Positions 7,687 to 15,984 are shown, counted from the first letter of the stretch. The stretch: DNA of 16,847 bases from JAPLDA01 sp043787975 (GCA_043787975.1 JAYVUK010000081.1:1-16847), one strand, 5' to 3'. The notes: generated from the sequence alone by a model not told the origin. Translations and numbers: made by a program.

Positions 7687-10600
7687 TTACATCAACGTAA
7701 TCTTCATGTGATAATTTTTTTCTTCCGTTGTTATCCGAAGATTGTAAATGCCTTTCGCATGTTTGCTCAGATCAAAAGATGTCTTCAGCGTCTTTGCAGA
7801 GTTGGTTACGTTTTGTTCCCACACCACTCTACCCTGCACATCCGTTACTTCAACCTGAATCACTTTCCCTGTCATGTTCTCAAGGCTGACATTGAACAAA
7901 CCAAAAGATGGATTCGGATAAACACCGATGGATGGAACCTGTGATGCTTCCGTGATTCCGATCGTTGAGTTGTTATCAATGTTGATGTTGTCCACAAATA
8001 AATTATTTCCGTAATCATTGATGTCAGTAAACCTGATGAGTACCGGCTGACCCGCAAATGGAACCAGATCAACCGAGTCTTTTCTCCATTGCGAAGCTGC
8101 CGTAGGAGAAAAACTAAATGCATTGACAACCGCAGGAAGTGTATTGAGTTCCAGCGAAGCCTTGTCATAACCAGACGGAACAAACGTACCACCGCAGTCG
8201 GTTGAAACCTCAATCGTCATACGATCATCGAACCCGTCATTGTAACGTCCATAGGCAAGATCAAACGTCATCAACGGCATGGTGAGCGATGACAAGTCAA
8301 TCAACTTGGTAATCATATAATCAATTGTTCCCCGTACTGAATTTGAATAGTTGGCAATGTAAGAAGTAAGTGTTGGCGTACCTCCGCTTCCTGTTACACT
8401 TGCGCTTTGTCTCCAATAAAATCCATCAACATCCGGGTTAACAGATTGCCAGCCGGTTGGGGGAAATGTAACGGCTTGAAAATTCTCTGTCAGTGGAGCC
8501 ACGGCGCTGCTTCCTACGATTCCGGTTGTCACTGCGCTGTCATTAAAACTATTCATGTCTCCTGCGAGAATAACTTTTGCCACCACGCTATAATTAGTCA
8601 GCACAGACAAATCAACAGTAGAGGCAAATGTGTAATTCATGGTAGCTGCTTGTACAAGCGATCCCGAAAATGTTTCTGTGACTGCTGGTCCGCCATTCAA
8701 CGAATATGAAATATCAAATCCTGTAAGCGTACTGATCCCTTCATTGCGTATCTGCACGGTTACCAGAACTGCATTCAATGGAGAACATGGAAACTGAATT
8801 CCGCTTGCAGGACTCTGCACTATAACTGCGCTTGCATCCAGCGCCAGTGCGCAATTAATTGTTCCCGGTGCTTTGTGAATCGCAAGCGCTCTTCTTCCTT
8901 TTCCATTAGCCGTGGTAATGGCGCGTACACTGAACCATGTATCAATAGTCGAATTAACAGGAAGAGTAACCGTAGTACCTGTCGTTGTTGCAATTGAATC
9001 CATGTAATTTGTACCCAACTTGCTTACTTCGTATCGTGTTGCCCCGGTCACTACGCTCCAGGATAGTTGAAGAGAGTCTGTACATGAATAATTTACTGCG
9101 AGATTTGCGGGAACATTTACAATGCTCAATGGAGCATCATTCATGTCACTATAAAGTCCACGGGTGAGACGCACGAAAACACGGCCGCTTGCGGCTATGC
9201 CGGGAACCGTCCAGGTATATTGTCGTAAGCTCGCAGAAATCGAACTGTTAATCACAGTCCATGTGGAACCGCTGTCAGCGGAATATTCGAGTTTGAATGT
9301 TCCGGATGTTCCGTATGCATCCCAACGAAGAAGCTCCTGTTCACCCGGAACAAAACCTTCGCCGCCGAATGGATATGTCAGTGTAACTTCGTCGGTCCAG
9401 AATTCATACACGAGATAATATTTCTGTGGCCCGAGAGGAACTGAAGCGCCATTGACGTGAACCGTATAGGTTCCCGCAACAGGAGCGTCAATGGTAACCT
9501 GCTCCATATTATTCAAAGTGTCCGTTGAACGAACCGCCGGATTATTTAAGGTTGTTGCATTCGGAGTCGGGTCGAGAACCCAGGGTTGAAAGGCTGTAGC
9601 AGAAGGATCTGTCACCGTAATATCCAAATCATTTACAAGAGCAACGGCAGCAGTAGCGCTTCCGGGCTGATCCAGCCAAAGCACCATGACTTTTATACTG
9701 GAAGTTCCGGCCGGTACTATGATGTTATGTGTTTTTGTTTGCCCTTGATTTACACTATCACTCAGGTATCGATTTTCTTCCAGCGTCTTTACCGCGCGCA
9801 ACGAATTAACACGTCCATATCCATAAATAAAATCAGGACCTGCAACACCGATATCTTCGGCGCTGTTCAGCAAACATGCTTTGATTAACGGAGCTTCCGG
9901 ATTCGGATTTCCTGTGAGCGTGCGATAGGCCTGGTACAATTGTGCACAGATGCCTGCAACTCCGGGACACGCTGCACTCGTTCCACCGCCTACCTGGTAT
10001 AAATTATTTTCATCCGTACTCATCTGGTCTTTTCCGTTGGAAGAAATATCCGGTTTGATTCTTCCATCGGCTGCCGGCCCGCGGCTACTTGTATTATCAA
10101 GCACGCCGGTTGCATCCAGGTTGGCACAGGCGATTACATTTTTCCCCTCTTTGTATCCGCCTGTAATATTTCCCCATTGTGTTCCTGCTCCATAACCACA
10201 ATCGGCACCGTTATTATTTCCCGCTGAAAAAACAGGTTGTACTACTTTTATATCATGTACCGATTGGTCACCCGATTGTGAATAGGTATCATAATCATTG
10301 CAACCTTGTGAATAGCTCGTAGAAGTAATTACCGTTTGATACGTGGCAAGATTGGAAGCCATGTTCACCATCTGGGGATATGATCCGATATCAAAAACAT
10401 AGAGTTGTGCACCCGTTGCCATTCCGCGATACATCGGGTTGAGATTGCCCGCTCCGACAGCGATGCCTGAAGTCATGTCACCATGAAAACCTCCGGGTGT
10501 TGTTGTGAGATTGGTAAGACGGCCCGTAAAATCAATGTGTGGTCCCACGATGCCGTCATCGGCCAATGCGATGCTGACACCACTTCCATCCCAATGTCTT

Positions 10601-11289
10601 CCTCCTGAAAAATCAGTATTGATGGCGTTGCTACGATGAAGACTTCGTCCTTTTGTATCATCGGGAACAGGTGGCGGAGCAATCGGTTGCAGGTATTTTA
10701 CATAAGGAAGTGCTGCAAGAGAAGACCATTTCTCTTCCGTGATACGAATGGTTATTAATTGCGATTCATTGATGCGTTCCAGTATTTCACAACCCTTTGT
10801 TACGAGTTGACTTTGTACCACATCACTTGAAATATTTTTATAATACTGAAGAACCAAATCAACTGTTCCGGATTTTCTTCTTGCATGCTCCGGCATGTTT
10901 CCATTGCGCAATTCATTGCTGAGTTTATCGCGATCGCCGATACGAAGAATCGTGCGTGCGTTAAACGGAGTAAGCTGCGCAAGATCATAATTGACCGGGA
11001 TGGCTGTGTAAAAAGTTGCATACGGAAGGTATCCCGTAAGAGCAATTCCGGAAGCTTCTATATCCTTTTGTTGTTGCTGCGTCGGCATCACATTAAACTG
11101 GACCATCCGGTAATAATATCCCAGGAAAATATCGTTCGAAGGAATGGCTTCACCAATCTTCTGTAGAAAATCATTTTGCGAATGAATGATGCCTGATTTC
11201 AGGAGGATATTATTTCCTCCGCGCTGTGCAGAAATTTCGATTGAAGAAAAAAATAGTGCAATCAGGGAGAGAAGTAAAAATTTTTTCAT
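7687..11289 (-). CDS. secreted S8 (subtilisin-like) serine protease with T9SS type A sorting domain
   Basis: This is a 1200-residue extracellular protease. Residues 1-21 form a signal peptide (cleavage near SAQ). Residues of about 25-215 are a prodomain-like region. The S8 catalytic domain spans about 230-500, with the catalytic Asp at D244 in IALADDG, His at H269 in FHGDMTSG, oxyanion Asn at N358 in SAGNN, and Ser at S438 in GTSAACP. Then come a jelly-roll domain (about 505-630), a beta-sandwich (632-722), a fibronectin III-like domain (725-805), a CARDB-like domain (815-925) and a jelly-roll of the choice-of-anchor J type (930-1107). Residues 1120-1200 are a type A sorting domain beginning VYPNPSFG. 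The type IX system should export it and remove the tail. The ATG at 11289 is followed by a standard KKF signal start. It converges on the giant adhesin-like gene and is separated from pheS by a terminator-like structure, so it is probably transcribed alone. Confidence 0.95.
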   Translation of the reverse strand: MKKFLLLSLIALFFSSIEISAQRGGNNILLKSGIIHSQNDFLQKIGEAIPSNDIFLGYYYRMVQFNVMPTQQQQKDIEASGIALTGYLPYATFYTAIPVNYDLAQLTPFNARTILRIGDRDKLSNELRNGNMPEHARRKSGTVDLVLQYYKNISSDVVQSQLVTKGCEILERINESQLITIRITEEKWSSLAALPYVKYLQPIAPPPVPDDTKGRSLHRSNAINTDFSGGRHWDGSGVSIALADDGIVGPHIDFTGRLTNLTTTPGGFHGDMTSGIAVGAGNLNPMYRGMATGAQLYVFDIGSYPQMVNMASNLATYQTVITSTSYSQGCNDYDTYSQSGDQSVHDIKVVQPVFSAGNNNGADCGYGAGTQWGNITGGYKEGKNVIACANLDATGVLDNTSSRGPAADGRIKPDISSNGKDQMSTDENNLYQVGGGTSAACPGVAGICAQLYQAYRTLTGNPNPEAPLIKACLLNSAEDIGVAGPDFIYGYGRVNSLRAVKTLEENRYLSDSVNQGQTKTHNIIVPAGTSSIKVMVLWLDQPGSATAAVALVNDLDITVTDPSATAFQPWVLDPTPNATTLNNPAVRSTDTLNNMEQVTIDAPVAGTYTVHVNGASVPLGPQKYYLVYEFWTDEVTLTYPFGGEGFVPGEQELLRWDAYGTSGTFKLEYSADSGSTWTVINSSISASLRQYTWTVPGIAASGRVFVRLTRGLYSDMNDAPLSIVNVPANLAVNYSCTDSLQLSWSVVTGATRYEVSKLGTNYMDSIATTTGTTVTLPVNSTIDTWFSVRAITTANGKGRRALAIHKAPGTINCALALDASAVIVQSPASGIQFPCSPLNAVLVTVQIRNEGISTLTGFDISYSLNGGPAVTETFSGSLVQAATMNYTFASTVDLSVLTNYSVVAKVILAGDMNSFNDSAVTTGIVGSSAVAPLTENFQAVTFPPTGWQSVNPDVDGFYWRQSASVTGSGGTPTLTSYIANYSNSVRGTIDYMITKLIDLSSLTMPLMTFDLAYGRYNDGFDDRMTIEVSTDCGGTFVPSGYDKASLELNTLPAVVNAFSFSPTAASQWRKDSVDLVPFAGQPVLIRFTDINDYGNNLFVDNINIDNNSTIGITEASQVPSIGVYPNPSFGLFNVSLENMTGKVIQVEVTDVQGRVVWEQNVTNSAKTLKTSFDLSKHAKGIYNLRITTEEKNYHMKITLM

Positions 11290-11331
11290 GTTGCTTAGAT
11301 TAAGTGGATTTGATTATTGCGAAGAGAAAGG

Positions 11332-11391
11332 TAGAAAAAAATTAAACGAATCACACAGATGAAGGCATTCAGTGCCCTTTATGAATCGTTT
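11332..11391 (-). terminator. terminator-like nested hairpin downstream of pheS
   Basis: An outer stem pairs 11344-11353 with 11382-11391 over 10 bp with one mismatch. An inner stem pairs AAGGCA (11362-11367) with TGCCCTT (11373-11379) with one bulge and a 5-nt loop. On the minus strand the outer stem is followed by a T-rich run (11343 to 11334). It lies 37 nt past the pheS stop and upstream of the protease gene, so it probably separates the two transcripts. Confidence 0.5.
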
Positions 11392-11428
11392 TAGCTTTTG
11401 TTTTTTGAATGGAAATTCTTTTTTGTCC

Positions 11429-12463
11429 TCAGACCACCGACTTGAACTGTTTCAAAAAGCGGATATCATTTTCAGAAAAAAGCCGCAGATCGTTGATCTG
11501 GTATTTCAACATGGCAATGCGCTCAATGCCCATTCCGAAAGCATAGCCCGTATATTTCTTAGAATCTATTTTGCAATTCTCCAGCACATTCGGATCCACC
11601 ATTCCACAACCAAGAATTTCAACCCAGCCGCTGTACTTGCAAATGTTGCAACCCTTTCCTCCGCAAACGGTGCACGAAATATCCATTTCTGCCGAAGGTT
11701 CTGTAAAGGGAAAATAGGAAGGCCGAAGGCGAATCTTTGTATCCGATGCAAACATCTCCTTTGCAAAATAGAGAAGTGTTTGTTTAAGATCGGCAAACGA
11801 AACATGTTCATCAATGTACAATCCTTCCACCTGGTGAAAGAAACAATGTGCGCGTGCGGAGATGGCCTCGTTCCGGTACACTCTTCCGGGAGCAAGAATC
11901 CGGATCGGTGGTTTTTCAGATTCCATGATTCTTACCTGGACAGAAGAAGTATGTGTACGCAAAGCCATTTCAGATTTTCCGATTTCTGATCTAACAAAGA
12001 ACGTATCCTGCATATCTCTTGCGGGATGATTCTCCGGAAAATTGAGCGCTGAGAAATTATGCCAGTCATCTTCTATCTCGGGACCATCGGCAACGGTAAA
12101 ACCGATGTGAGAAAAAATTTCTAAAATTCTTCTTCTGACAATGGAAATCGGATGACGCGATCCGATCGCATACGGTTCGGCAGGAAGCGTAAGATCAACC
12201 GATGAGGTTGTATTCGCAGAAGTTCCTTCGTCAAGAACTTCTGCGAATGCACTCAACTTCTCCTCTGCTTTTGTTTTGAGTTCGTTGACCATTTGCCCGA
12301 ACGCCTTGCGTTGTTCGGGAACAATGTTTTTCATTTCAGCAAACAAATCAGCAAGCACGCCTTTCTTACTCAAATATTTCAGACGAAAATTTTCAACATC
12401 TTCTTTTGTGGATGCGTTAAACTGTTCTACCTCTGAAATTATTTTTTTTATTTGCTCACTCAT
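11429..12463 (-). CDS. pheS: phenylalanyl-tRNA synthetase alpha subunit
   Basis: PheS is the catalytic subunit of the cytosolic alpha2-beta2 synthetase that charges tRNA-Phe with phenylalanine. The 344 residues fit the usual family length. Residues 1-80 form the N-terminal coiled-coil arm that contacts tRNA. The class II core starts near HPISIVRRR (104-112). Motif 2 is GRVYRNE (193-199) followed by FFHQVEG (208-214). A four-cysteine cluster (C264, C267, C272, C275) resembles a small metal knuckle found in many but not all PheS proteins. The conserved GWVEILGCGMVDPNVL stretch follows, and motif 3 is GMGIERIAML (310-319). The partner pheT is not in the window; in this phylum the two genes are often apart. 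It starts 30 nt after the cyclophilin gene on the same strand and is probably cotranscribed with it. Confidence 0.97.
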   Translation of the reverse strand: MSEQIKKIISEVEQFNASTKEDVENFRLKYLSKKGVLADLFAEMKNIVPEQRKAFGQMVNELKTKAEEKLSAFAEVLDEGTSANTTSSVDLTLPAEPYAIGSRHPISIVRRRILEIFSHIGFTVADGPEIEDDWHNFSALNFPENHPARDMQDTFFVRSEIGKSEMALRTHTSSVQVRIMESEKPPIRILAPGRVYRNEAISARAHCFFHQVEGLYIDEHVSFADLKQTLLYFAKEMFASDTKIRLRPSYFPFTEPSAEMDISCTVCGGKGCNICKYSGWVEILGCGMVDPNVLENCKIDSKKYTGYAFGMGIERIAMLKYQINDLRLFSENDIRFLKQFKSVV

Positions 12464-12493
12464 GAATCAACCGATCAATTACTTTTCCGATTC

Positions 12494-13183
12494 TTAATTG
12501 ATTACTTTTATTTTCATTCGTACATCTTCCAAAGGACGATCGCCCGGAGCCGTTTTCACTGCTGCAATTTTATCAATTACATCCAGTCCTTCAACCACCT
12601 CTCCGAATACCGTGTATTCATGATCAAGAAATGGAACGCCTCCGATAGTCGTAATAATCTGACGATGCTTCGCAGATAATTTGATGTTGCGCTGTTGCTC
12701 AAACTGGTTAACCTGCTCATTCGTCATCACCTGTCCTTGTACAATATAGAACTGGCAACCGCTCGAAGCCTTTTCAGGATTTGGTGTCCGCGCAGCGCAA
12801 ATCGATCCTTTTTTATGAAAAATAGTATCTACAAATTCTGCCGGAATTGTATACCCTATATCCCCACTCCCTAACCCCGCTCCCGGAGCAGCGTGTTTCG
12901 AAAGAGGATCTCCACCCTGGATCATAAATGTCGGTATAACCCGGTGAAAAAGAAGGCTATCAAAAAAGCCTTCTCCTGCAAGTTTGATAAAATTATCCCT
13001 GTGTTTCGGTGTCGCATTGTAAAGTTTCACCTTCATGTCACCGAAACTGGTGCTGATTAACACCATGCGTTCTTTCGCCACAGCGTCTTTTTTTTCTCCA
13101 CGGGTTGCTTTTTTATTTTGTGCAAATGCTGCAACCATTAAACAGAGCATGAGCGTACAAAGGATACTTGTTTTCTTCTTCAT
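12494..13183 (-). CDS. secreted cyclophilin-type peptidyl-prolyl cis-trans isomerase
   Basis: This is a 229-residue cyclophilin that catalyses cis-trans isomerisation of proline bonds and probably assists folding of exported proteins in the periplasm. Residues 1-21 look like a signal peptide (hydrophobic core, cleavage near AFAQ). The cyclophilin fold runs from about 40 to 229. Active-site residues equivalent to human cyclophilin A Arg55, Phe60 and Gln63 are R81, F86 and Q89 in the motif FHRVIPTFMIQGGDP. The position of human Trp121 is Phe185, as in many bacterial cyclophilins that bind cyclosporin weakly. An insertion of about 30 residues (151-181) between the FYIV strand and the LDHEYTVFG strand adds a charged helix. 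It is the first gene of a probable two-gene unit with pheS, though there is no obvious functional link. Confidence 0.95.
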   Translation of the reverse strand: MKKKTSILCTLMLCLMVAAFAQNKKATRGEKKDAVAKERMVLISTSFGDMKVKLYNATPKHRDNFIKLAGEGFFDSLLFHRVIPTFMIQGGDPLSKHAAPGAGLGSGDIGYTIPAEFVDTIFHKKGSICAARTPNPEKASSGCQFYIVQGQVMTNEQVNQFEQQRNIKLSAKHRQIITTIGGVPFLDHEYTVFGEVVEGLDVIDKIAAVKTAPGDRPLEDVRMKIKVIN

Positions 13184-13320
13184 TTTATTATTATTTTTGT
13201 TTTTGAATTTGAAGCCACAATATTAGTCAAATTAGGGGAAAAAGGAAAAGCAGATGAAAAGGAAATCAATACAGGAAAATTGATTATAATTGTACACGAT
13301 CAGCAAATTAAAAAGCAGCA

Positions 13321-13686
13321 ATGAATAAAAGCAGCAGGAAATATTTTTGGGTATTTGGGTTTGTGGTATGTCTCTTTATATCACTGTCCTTCTTTTCATG
13401 TAAAAAAGGTGGCGATACAAAAGCAGTCATCACCGTAAAAGACTCCTCCGGTGCATTGATAGCCGGAGCGTCCGTTACACTTTGGCAGGACACGACCGTA
13501 AGTTCAACCACGGGTGCACACTCAAATCTTCGTGTTACGAAACTAACAGATGCCAGCGGTAATGCTGAATTTATTTTTGCCCTGGAAGCCTATTTAAATA
13601 TTACAGCGGTGAAGGACCCCGATACGGCATTGGGATTTATTCGTCTTGAAGAGCACAAAACAGTGAGTAAAACCGTACACTTTTAA
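13321..13686 (+). CDS. small lipoprotein with carboxypeptidase-regulatory-like beta fold
   Basis: This is a 121-residue predicted lipoprotein. Residues 1-26 form a signal peptide with a lipobox-like end FFSC, so C27 would be lipidated after cleavage by signal peptidase II. The mature part has the pattern of a small regulatory-like beta sandwich: ITVKDSSGALIAGASVTLW (about 37-55), then TDASGNAEFIF (about 76-86). This is common in Bacteroidota envelope proteins that bind or position other domains. No catalytic residues are visible, and the function is unknown. The start is the ATG at 13321. The stop overlaps the stop of the convergent gene by 3 nt, leaving no room for a terminator between them. 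It is divergent from the cyclophilin gene. Confidence 0.8.
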   Translation: MNKSSRKYFWVFGFVVCLFISLSFFSCKKGGDTKAVITVKDSSGALIAGASVTLWQDTTVSSTTGAHSNLRVTKLTDASGNAEFIFALEAYLNITAVKDPDTALGFIRLEEHKTVSKTVHF

Positions 13687-14027
13687 TTTTCTTCAAAGTA
13701 TTGAAGTACGGCTTGTTTTAACAAAAGATCTTGTTCCTTCAAACTAAGTGGGGGTAATTTTTTTACCAGCTCCCAATGAGGCCACCCATCTTGGTCAGCG
13801 CCTTTTAATTCATAATAGCCAAACATGCTCAACAACTTGCAGGTTGCAATGTGCATCAAATCCTCCTTTTCATCTTTACTGAATTTTTGCGGCCCTCTTC
13901 CGAGTTCCTGAACTCCGATCAGAAAAATGATCGCCTGTAAATCAGGATCTTCGCCAAACTGATCAGCAAGACTATGGGTCAACTCCTCCCATCTCGATTT
14001 TAATTGCTGTAAATCTTCAATATCCAT
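13683..14027 (-). CDS. conserved hypothetical protein of about 114 residues
   Basis: This small acidic, probably cytosolic protein has no signal peptide or membrane segment and no recognised domain. The sequence is mainly helical in character. A central stretch with QELGRGPQKFSKDEKEDLMHI (residues of about 40-60) and then GYYELKGADQDGWPHWE (about 70-86) looks like a conserved core. I recall similar short proteins across the Bacteroidota, but no function is known to me. The start is taken as the ATG at 14027. A TTG at 14036 would extend it by three residues, but that TTG lies inside a perfect promoter motif (TAACTTTG), which argues against it. The gene is divergent from the VWA gene and overlaps tail to tail with the lipoprotein gene. 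Confidence 0.75.
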   Translation of the reverse strand: MDIEDLQQLKSRWEELTHSLADQFGEDPDLQAIIFLIGVQELGRGPQKFSKDEKEDLMHIATCKLLSMFGYYELKGADQDGWPHWELVKKLPPLSLKEQDLLLKQAVLQYFEEN

Positions 14028-14033
14028 AGGGTT

Positions 14034-14041
14034 CAAAGTTA
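14034..14041 (-). promoter_or_regulatory. Bacteroidota -7 box (TAACTTTG) for the 114-residue protein
   Basis: Reading the minus strand, TAACTTTG fits the TAnnTTTG consensus exactly. Its last base (14034) is 6 nt before the A of the ATG at 14027. Transcription would begin at or within a few bases of the start codon, giving a leaderless or nearly leaderless mRNA. No clear -33 TTG is seen. Confidence 0.55.
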
Positions 14042-14060
14042 CTAAGAAGAAATAGATGCT

Positions 14061-14068
14061 TATTTTTG
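14061..14068 (+). promoter_or_regulatory. Bacteroidota -7 box (TATTTTTG) for the VWA cluster
   Basis: TATTTTTG fits TAnnTTTG exactly and ends 4 nt before the ATG at 14073, so the transcript of the VWA gene is probably leaderless. It lies only 19 nt from the opposing -7 box at 14034-14041, so polymerase binding at one should hinder the other. No clear -33 TTG is seen. Confidence 0.55.
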
Positions 14069-14072
14069 AGCC

Positions 14073-15251
14073 ATGAGTTTTGCCCGTTTTATTTTTTCAT
14101 TCAGAAGAAGAACAATTATTTCAATCATCGTTTTGAATTTATTTTTTTCTTCTGATACGTTTTCACAAGCATTACCCAAATCTGTTGATGTTGTTTTTTG
14201 TGTTGATTTCAGCGCAAGTACAAATGGAATCCTGGATCGCTTCCGCGATCACTTGTGGGATTATGTACACCTGTTTTCACAAAGTTCACCGAATGTGGAT
14301 TTCCGAATCGGGTTGATTGCTTTTGCCAGGCCGAGTTATCAGAAGGAAAACAGTTATGTAAAAGTTTTACAAGACCTCACGAATGATTATGAATCATTCA
14401 GCCATCGCTTATTACAAATGAAATCGAATGTTGAGAACGGGGAGCAATTGGTTGGTGCTGCGTTAAGCGTTTGTTCAAAAAAAATTTCATGGTCGACCGA
14501 GAAAGGTGCATTGAAAGTTGTTTTTCTTGTCGGCAACGGAACGACACGGACGGGTGAAATAAATTGTGAGGATGCTTCGGAAGAGCTTGCCAAAAAAGGT
14601 GTTATCGTCAACTCATTTTATTGTTTGGAAGATGAGGATGTGTATGAAAAGCGCGGCTGGGAGCGAATTGCAGAAATCGGGGGCGGAAAATTTAATACCC
14701 TTCAACTTAAAAATGTTTACTACGAGAATTTTCATGGTTTCGATCTCGATAAATTCCGTTCACTCAACCGCAAATTAAATGATACGTATTTACATTACGG
14801 AAAATCCGGAAGGATGAAATGGCGTGCGATGAGCATGGAAGATGATTACATGTACGCTCACAATACAGAAGGTTTTCGGTACCGGGTTCAGTACAAAATA
14901 TCAACTTTGTTTCAACAAAAAAATGACGCATGGGATCTTGTTGATTTGCATGCGAAAGATCCGTTGCTTGTTTTGAAGCAAGACAAAATGAGTATGCCCG
15001 ATACCATGAAGAACATGTCGGCAGAAGACATTCGCGCATTTGTCATCTTCAATAAGTACCAACGCAAGGTCATCATCAAAAAAATAAATCAGATGCTTGA
15101 AGAAAAAGAATTGAAGGATAAAGAAAGGGGATTTGCTTTTGAAAAGAGAATGAATACCCTTGACATTCTTTCCATCGGCTTGCTCAAAGATTTGATGGTG
15201 CAACGAGGATATAATTTTGTTGAACCGTTTTCTGTCCCGCTAAAAAATTAA
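14073..15251 (+). CDS. secreted von Willebrand factor A domain protein
   Basis: This is a 392-residue protein with an N-terminal signal or anchor segment (basic FRRR then a hydrophobic stretch at 14-26, possible cleavage near TFSQ at 32) and a VWA domain at about 36-215. The metal-site motif DxSxS is clear as D45, S47, S49 in VDFSAS. The other usual ligands look altered: the loop near 120-128 (ENGEQLVGA) lacks the typical Thr, and the LTDG position reads LVGNG with Asn155 instead of Asp. Metal binding may be weak or lost. Residues of about 216-392 are charged, mostly helical and not recognised. VWA domains usually mediate protein contacts. It heads a cluster with the DjlA-like gene 7 nt downstream and then the CvpA-family gene, so a role in envelope protein quality or assembly is plausible but inferred. 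Confidence 0.85.
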   Translation: MSFARFIFSFRRRTIISIIVLNLFFSSDTFSQALPKSVDVVFCVDFSASTNGILDRFRDHLWDYVHLFSQSSPNVDFRIGLIAFARPSYQKENSYVKVLQDLTNDYESFSHRLLQMKSNVENGEQLVGAALSVCSKKISWSTEKGALKVVFLVGNGTTRTGEINCEDASEELAKKGVIVNSFYCLEDEDVYEKRGWERIAEIGGGKFNTLQLKNVYYENFHGFDLDKFRSLNRKLNDTYLHYGKSGRMKWRAMSMEDDYMYAHNTEGFRYRVQYKISTLFQQKNDAWDLVDLHAKDPLLVLKQDKMSMPDTMKNMSAEDIRAFVIFNKYQRKVIIKKINQMLEEKELKDKERGFAFEKRMNTLDILSIGLLKDLMVQRGYNFVEPFSVPLKN

Positions 15252-15258
15252 CCACAAC

Positions 15259-15975
15259 ATGTCGCAATGGAATAAATGGATTGCCGGGGCGCTGGGCTGG
15301 GCCATGGGCGGACCGATCGGAGGCATCATCGGATTTGCATTGGGCGCTGTTTCAGAAGACGCTTTGAAAACGTACAAGCCCGGCAAAGAAGTGGTGCCAA
15401 ACGATTTCAGTGCTGCATTGCTTGTGTTGTGTGCAGCGGTTATGAAAGCTGACAACCGGTTGCTGAAAACAGAACTGGATTTCATCCGGCAATTTTTTAC
15501 ACAGCAATTCGGAACCGATCATGCCAATCAACGCATGTTGTTGCTTCGTGAAATTCTTAAACAACCGATTCCGCTGGCGGAGGTTTGCGAACAAATAAAA
15601 CACAACATTGATTCTTCTTCCCGCCTGCAATTATTGCATTTACTTTTTGGTGTTGCCGCAGCCGATGGTCATGTGAACACCGATGAAATGAATGTGATCA
15701 AAGAGATTGGATGGCGAATCGGAATCACGGACCGCGATTACATCAGTCTTCAAAATATGTTTGTGCGCGAAACCGATTCATCGTACAAGATTCTTGAAAT
15801 AGAAAAATCAGCCACCATTGAAGAAATTAAAAAAGCATACCGCAGAATGGCGATGAAATATCATCCGGATAAAGTTCATCACCTCGGCTCAGAATACCAA
15901 AAAGACGCACAGGAAAAATTCAGGAAGATCAACGAAGCGTATGAGCAGATAAAAAAAGAAAGAGGAATTTTGTAA
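15259..15975 (+). CDS. DjlA-like TerB/J-domain co-chaperone
   Basis: This 238-residue protein has the DjlA architecture. Residues 1-31 are a glycine-rich membrane segment (GWAMGGPIGGIIGFALGA), which in DjlA anchors and dimerises the protein. Residues of about 48-170 are an all-helical TerB-like domain with acidic motifs KADNRLLKTEL and AAADGHVNTDE. Residues of about 174-238 are a C-terminal J domain with the diagnostic HPD at 202-204, flanked by AYRRMAMKYHPDK and FRKINEAYEQI. The J domain should stimulate the ATPase of a DnaK-type Hsp70 at the inner membrane. E. coli DjlA is about 271 residues, so this version is shorter between the TerB and J parts. It follows the VWA gene by 7 nt and precedes the CvpA-family gene by 52 nt. 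Confidence 0.92.
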   Translation: MSQWNKWIAGALGWAMGGPIGGIIGFALGAVSEDALKTYKPGKEVVPNDFSAALLVLCAAVMKADNRLLKTELDFIRQFFTQQFGTDHANQRMLLLREILKQPIPLAEVCEQIKHNIDSSSRLQLLHLLFGVAAADGHVNTDEMNVIKEIGWRIGITDRDYISLQNMFVRETDSSYKILEIEKSATIEEIKKAYRRMAMKYHPDKVHHLGSEYQKDAQEKFRKINEAYEQIKKERGIL

Positions 15976-15984
15976 CGTAGCAAT

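Noticed and set aside
11372..11989. A 205-codon open frame on the plus strand antisense to pheS.
   Set aside because: It lies opposite a certain pheS and its translation shows no protein-like pattern; it is a shadow frame.
13192..13199. TATTTTTG on the plus strand as promoter of the small lipoprotein, with a TTG at 13168.
   Set aside because: It overlaps the start region of the divergent cyclophilin gene and lies about 120 nt before the lipoprotein ATG in AT-rich sequence. TATAATTG at 13285 is a weaker alternative; neither is strong enough to list.
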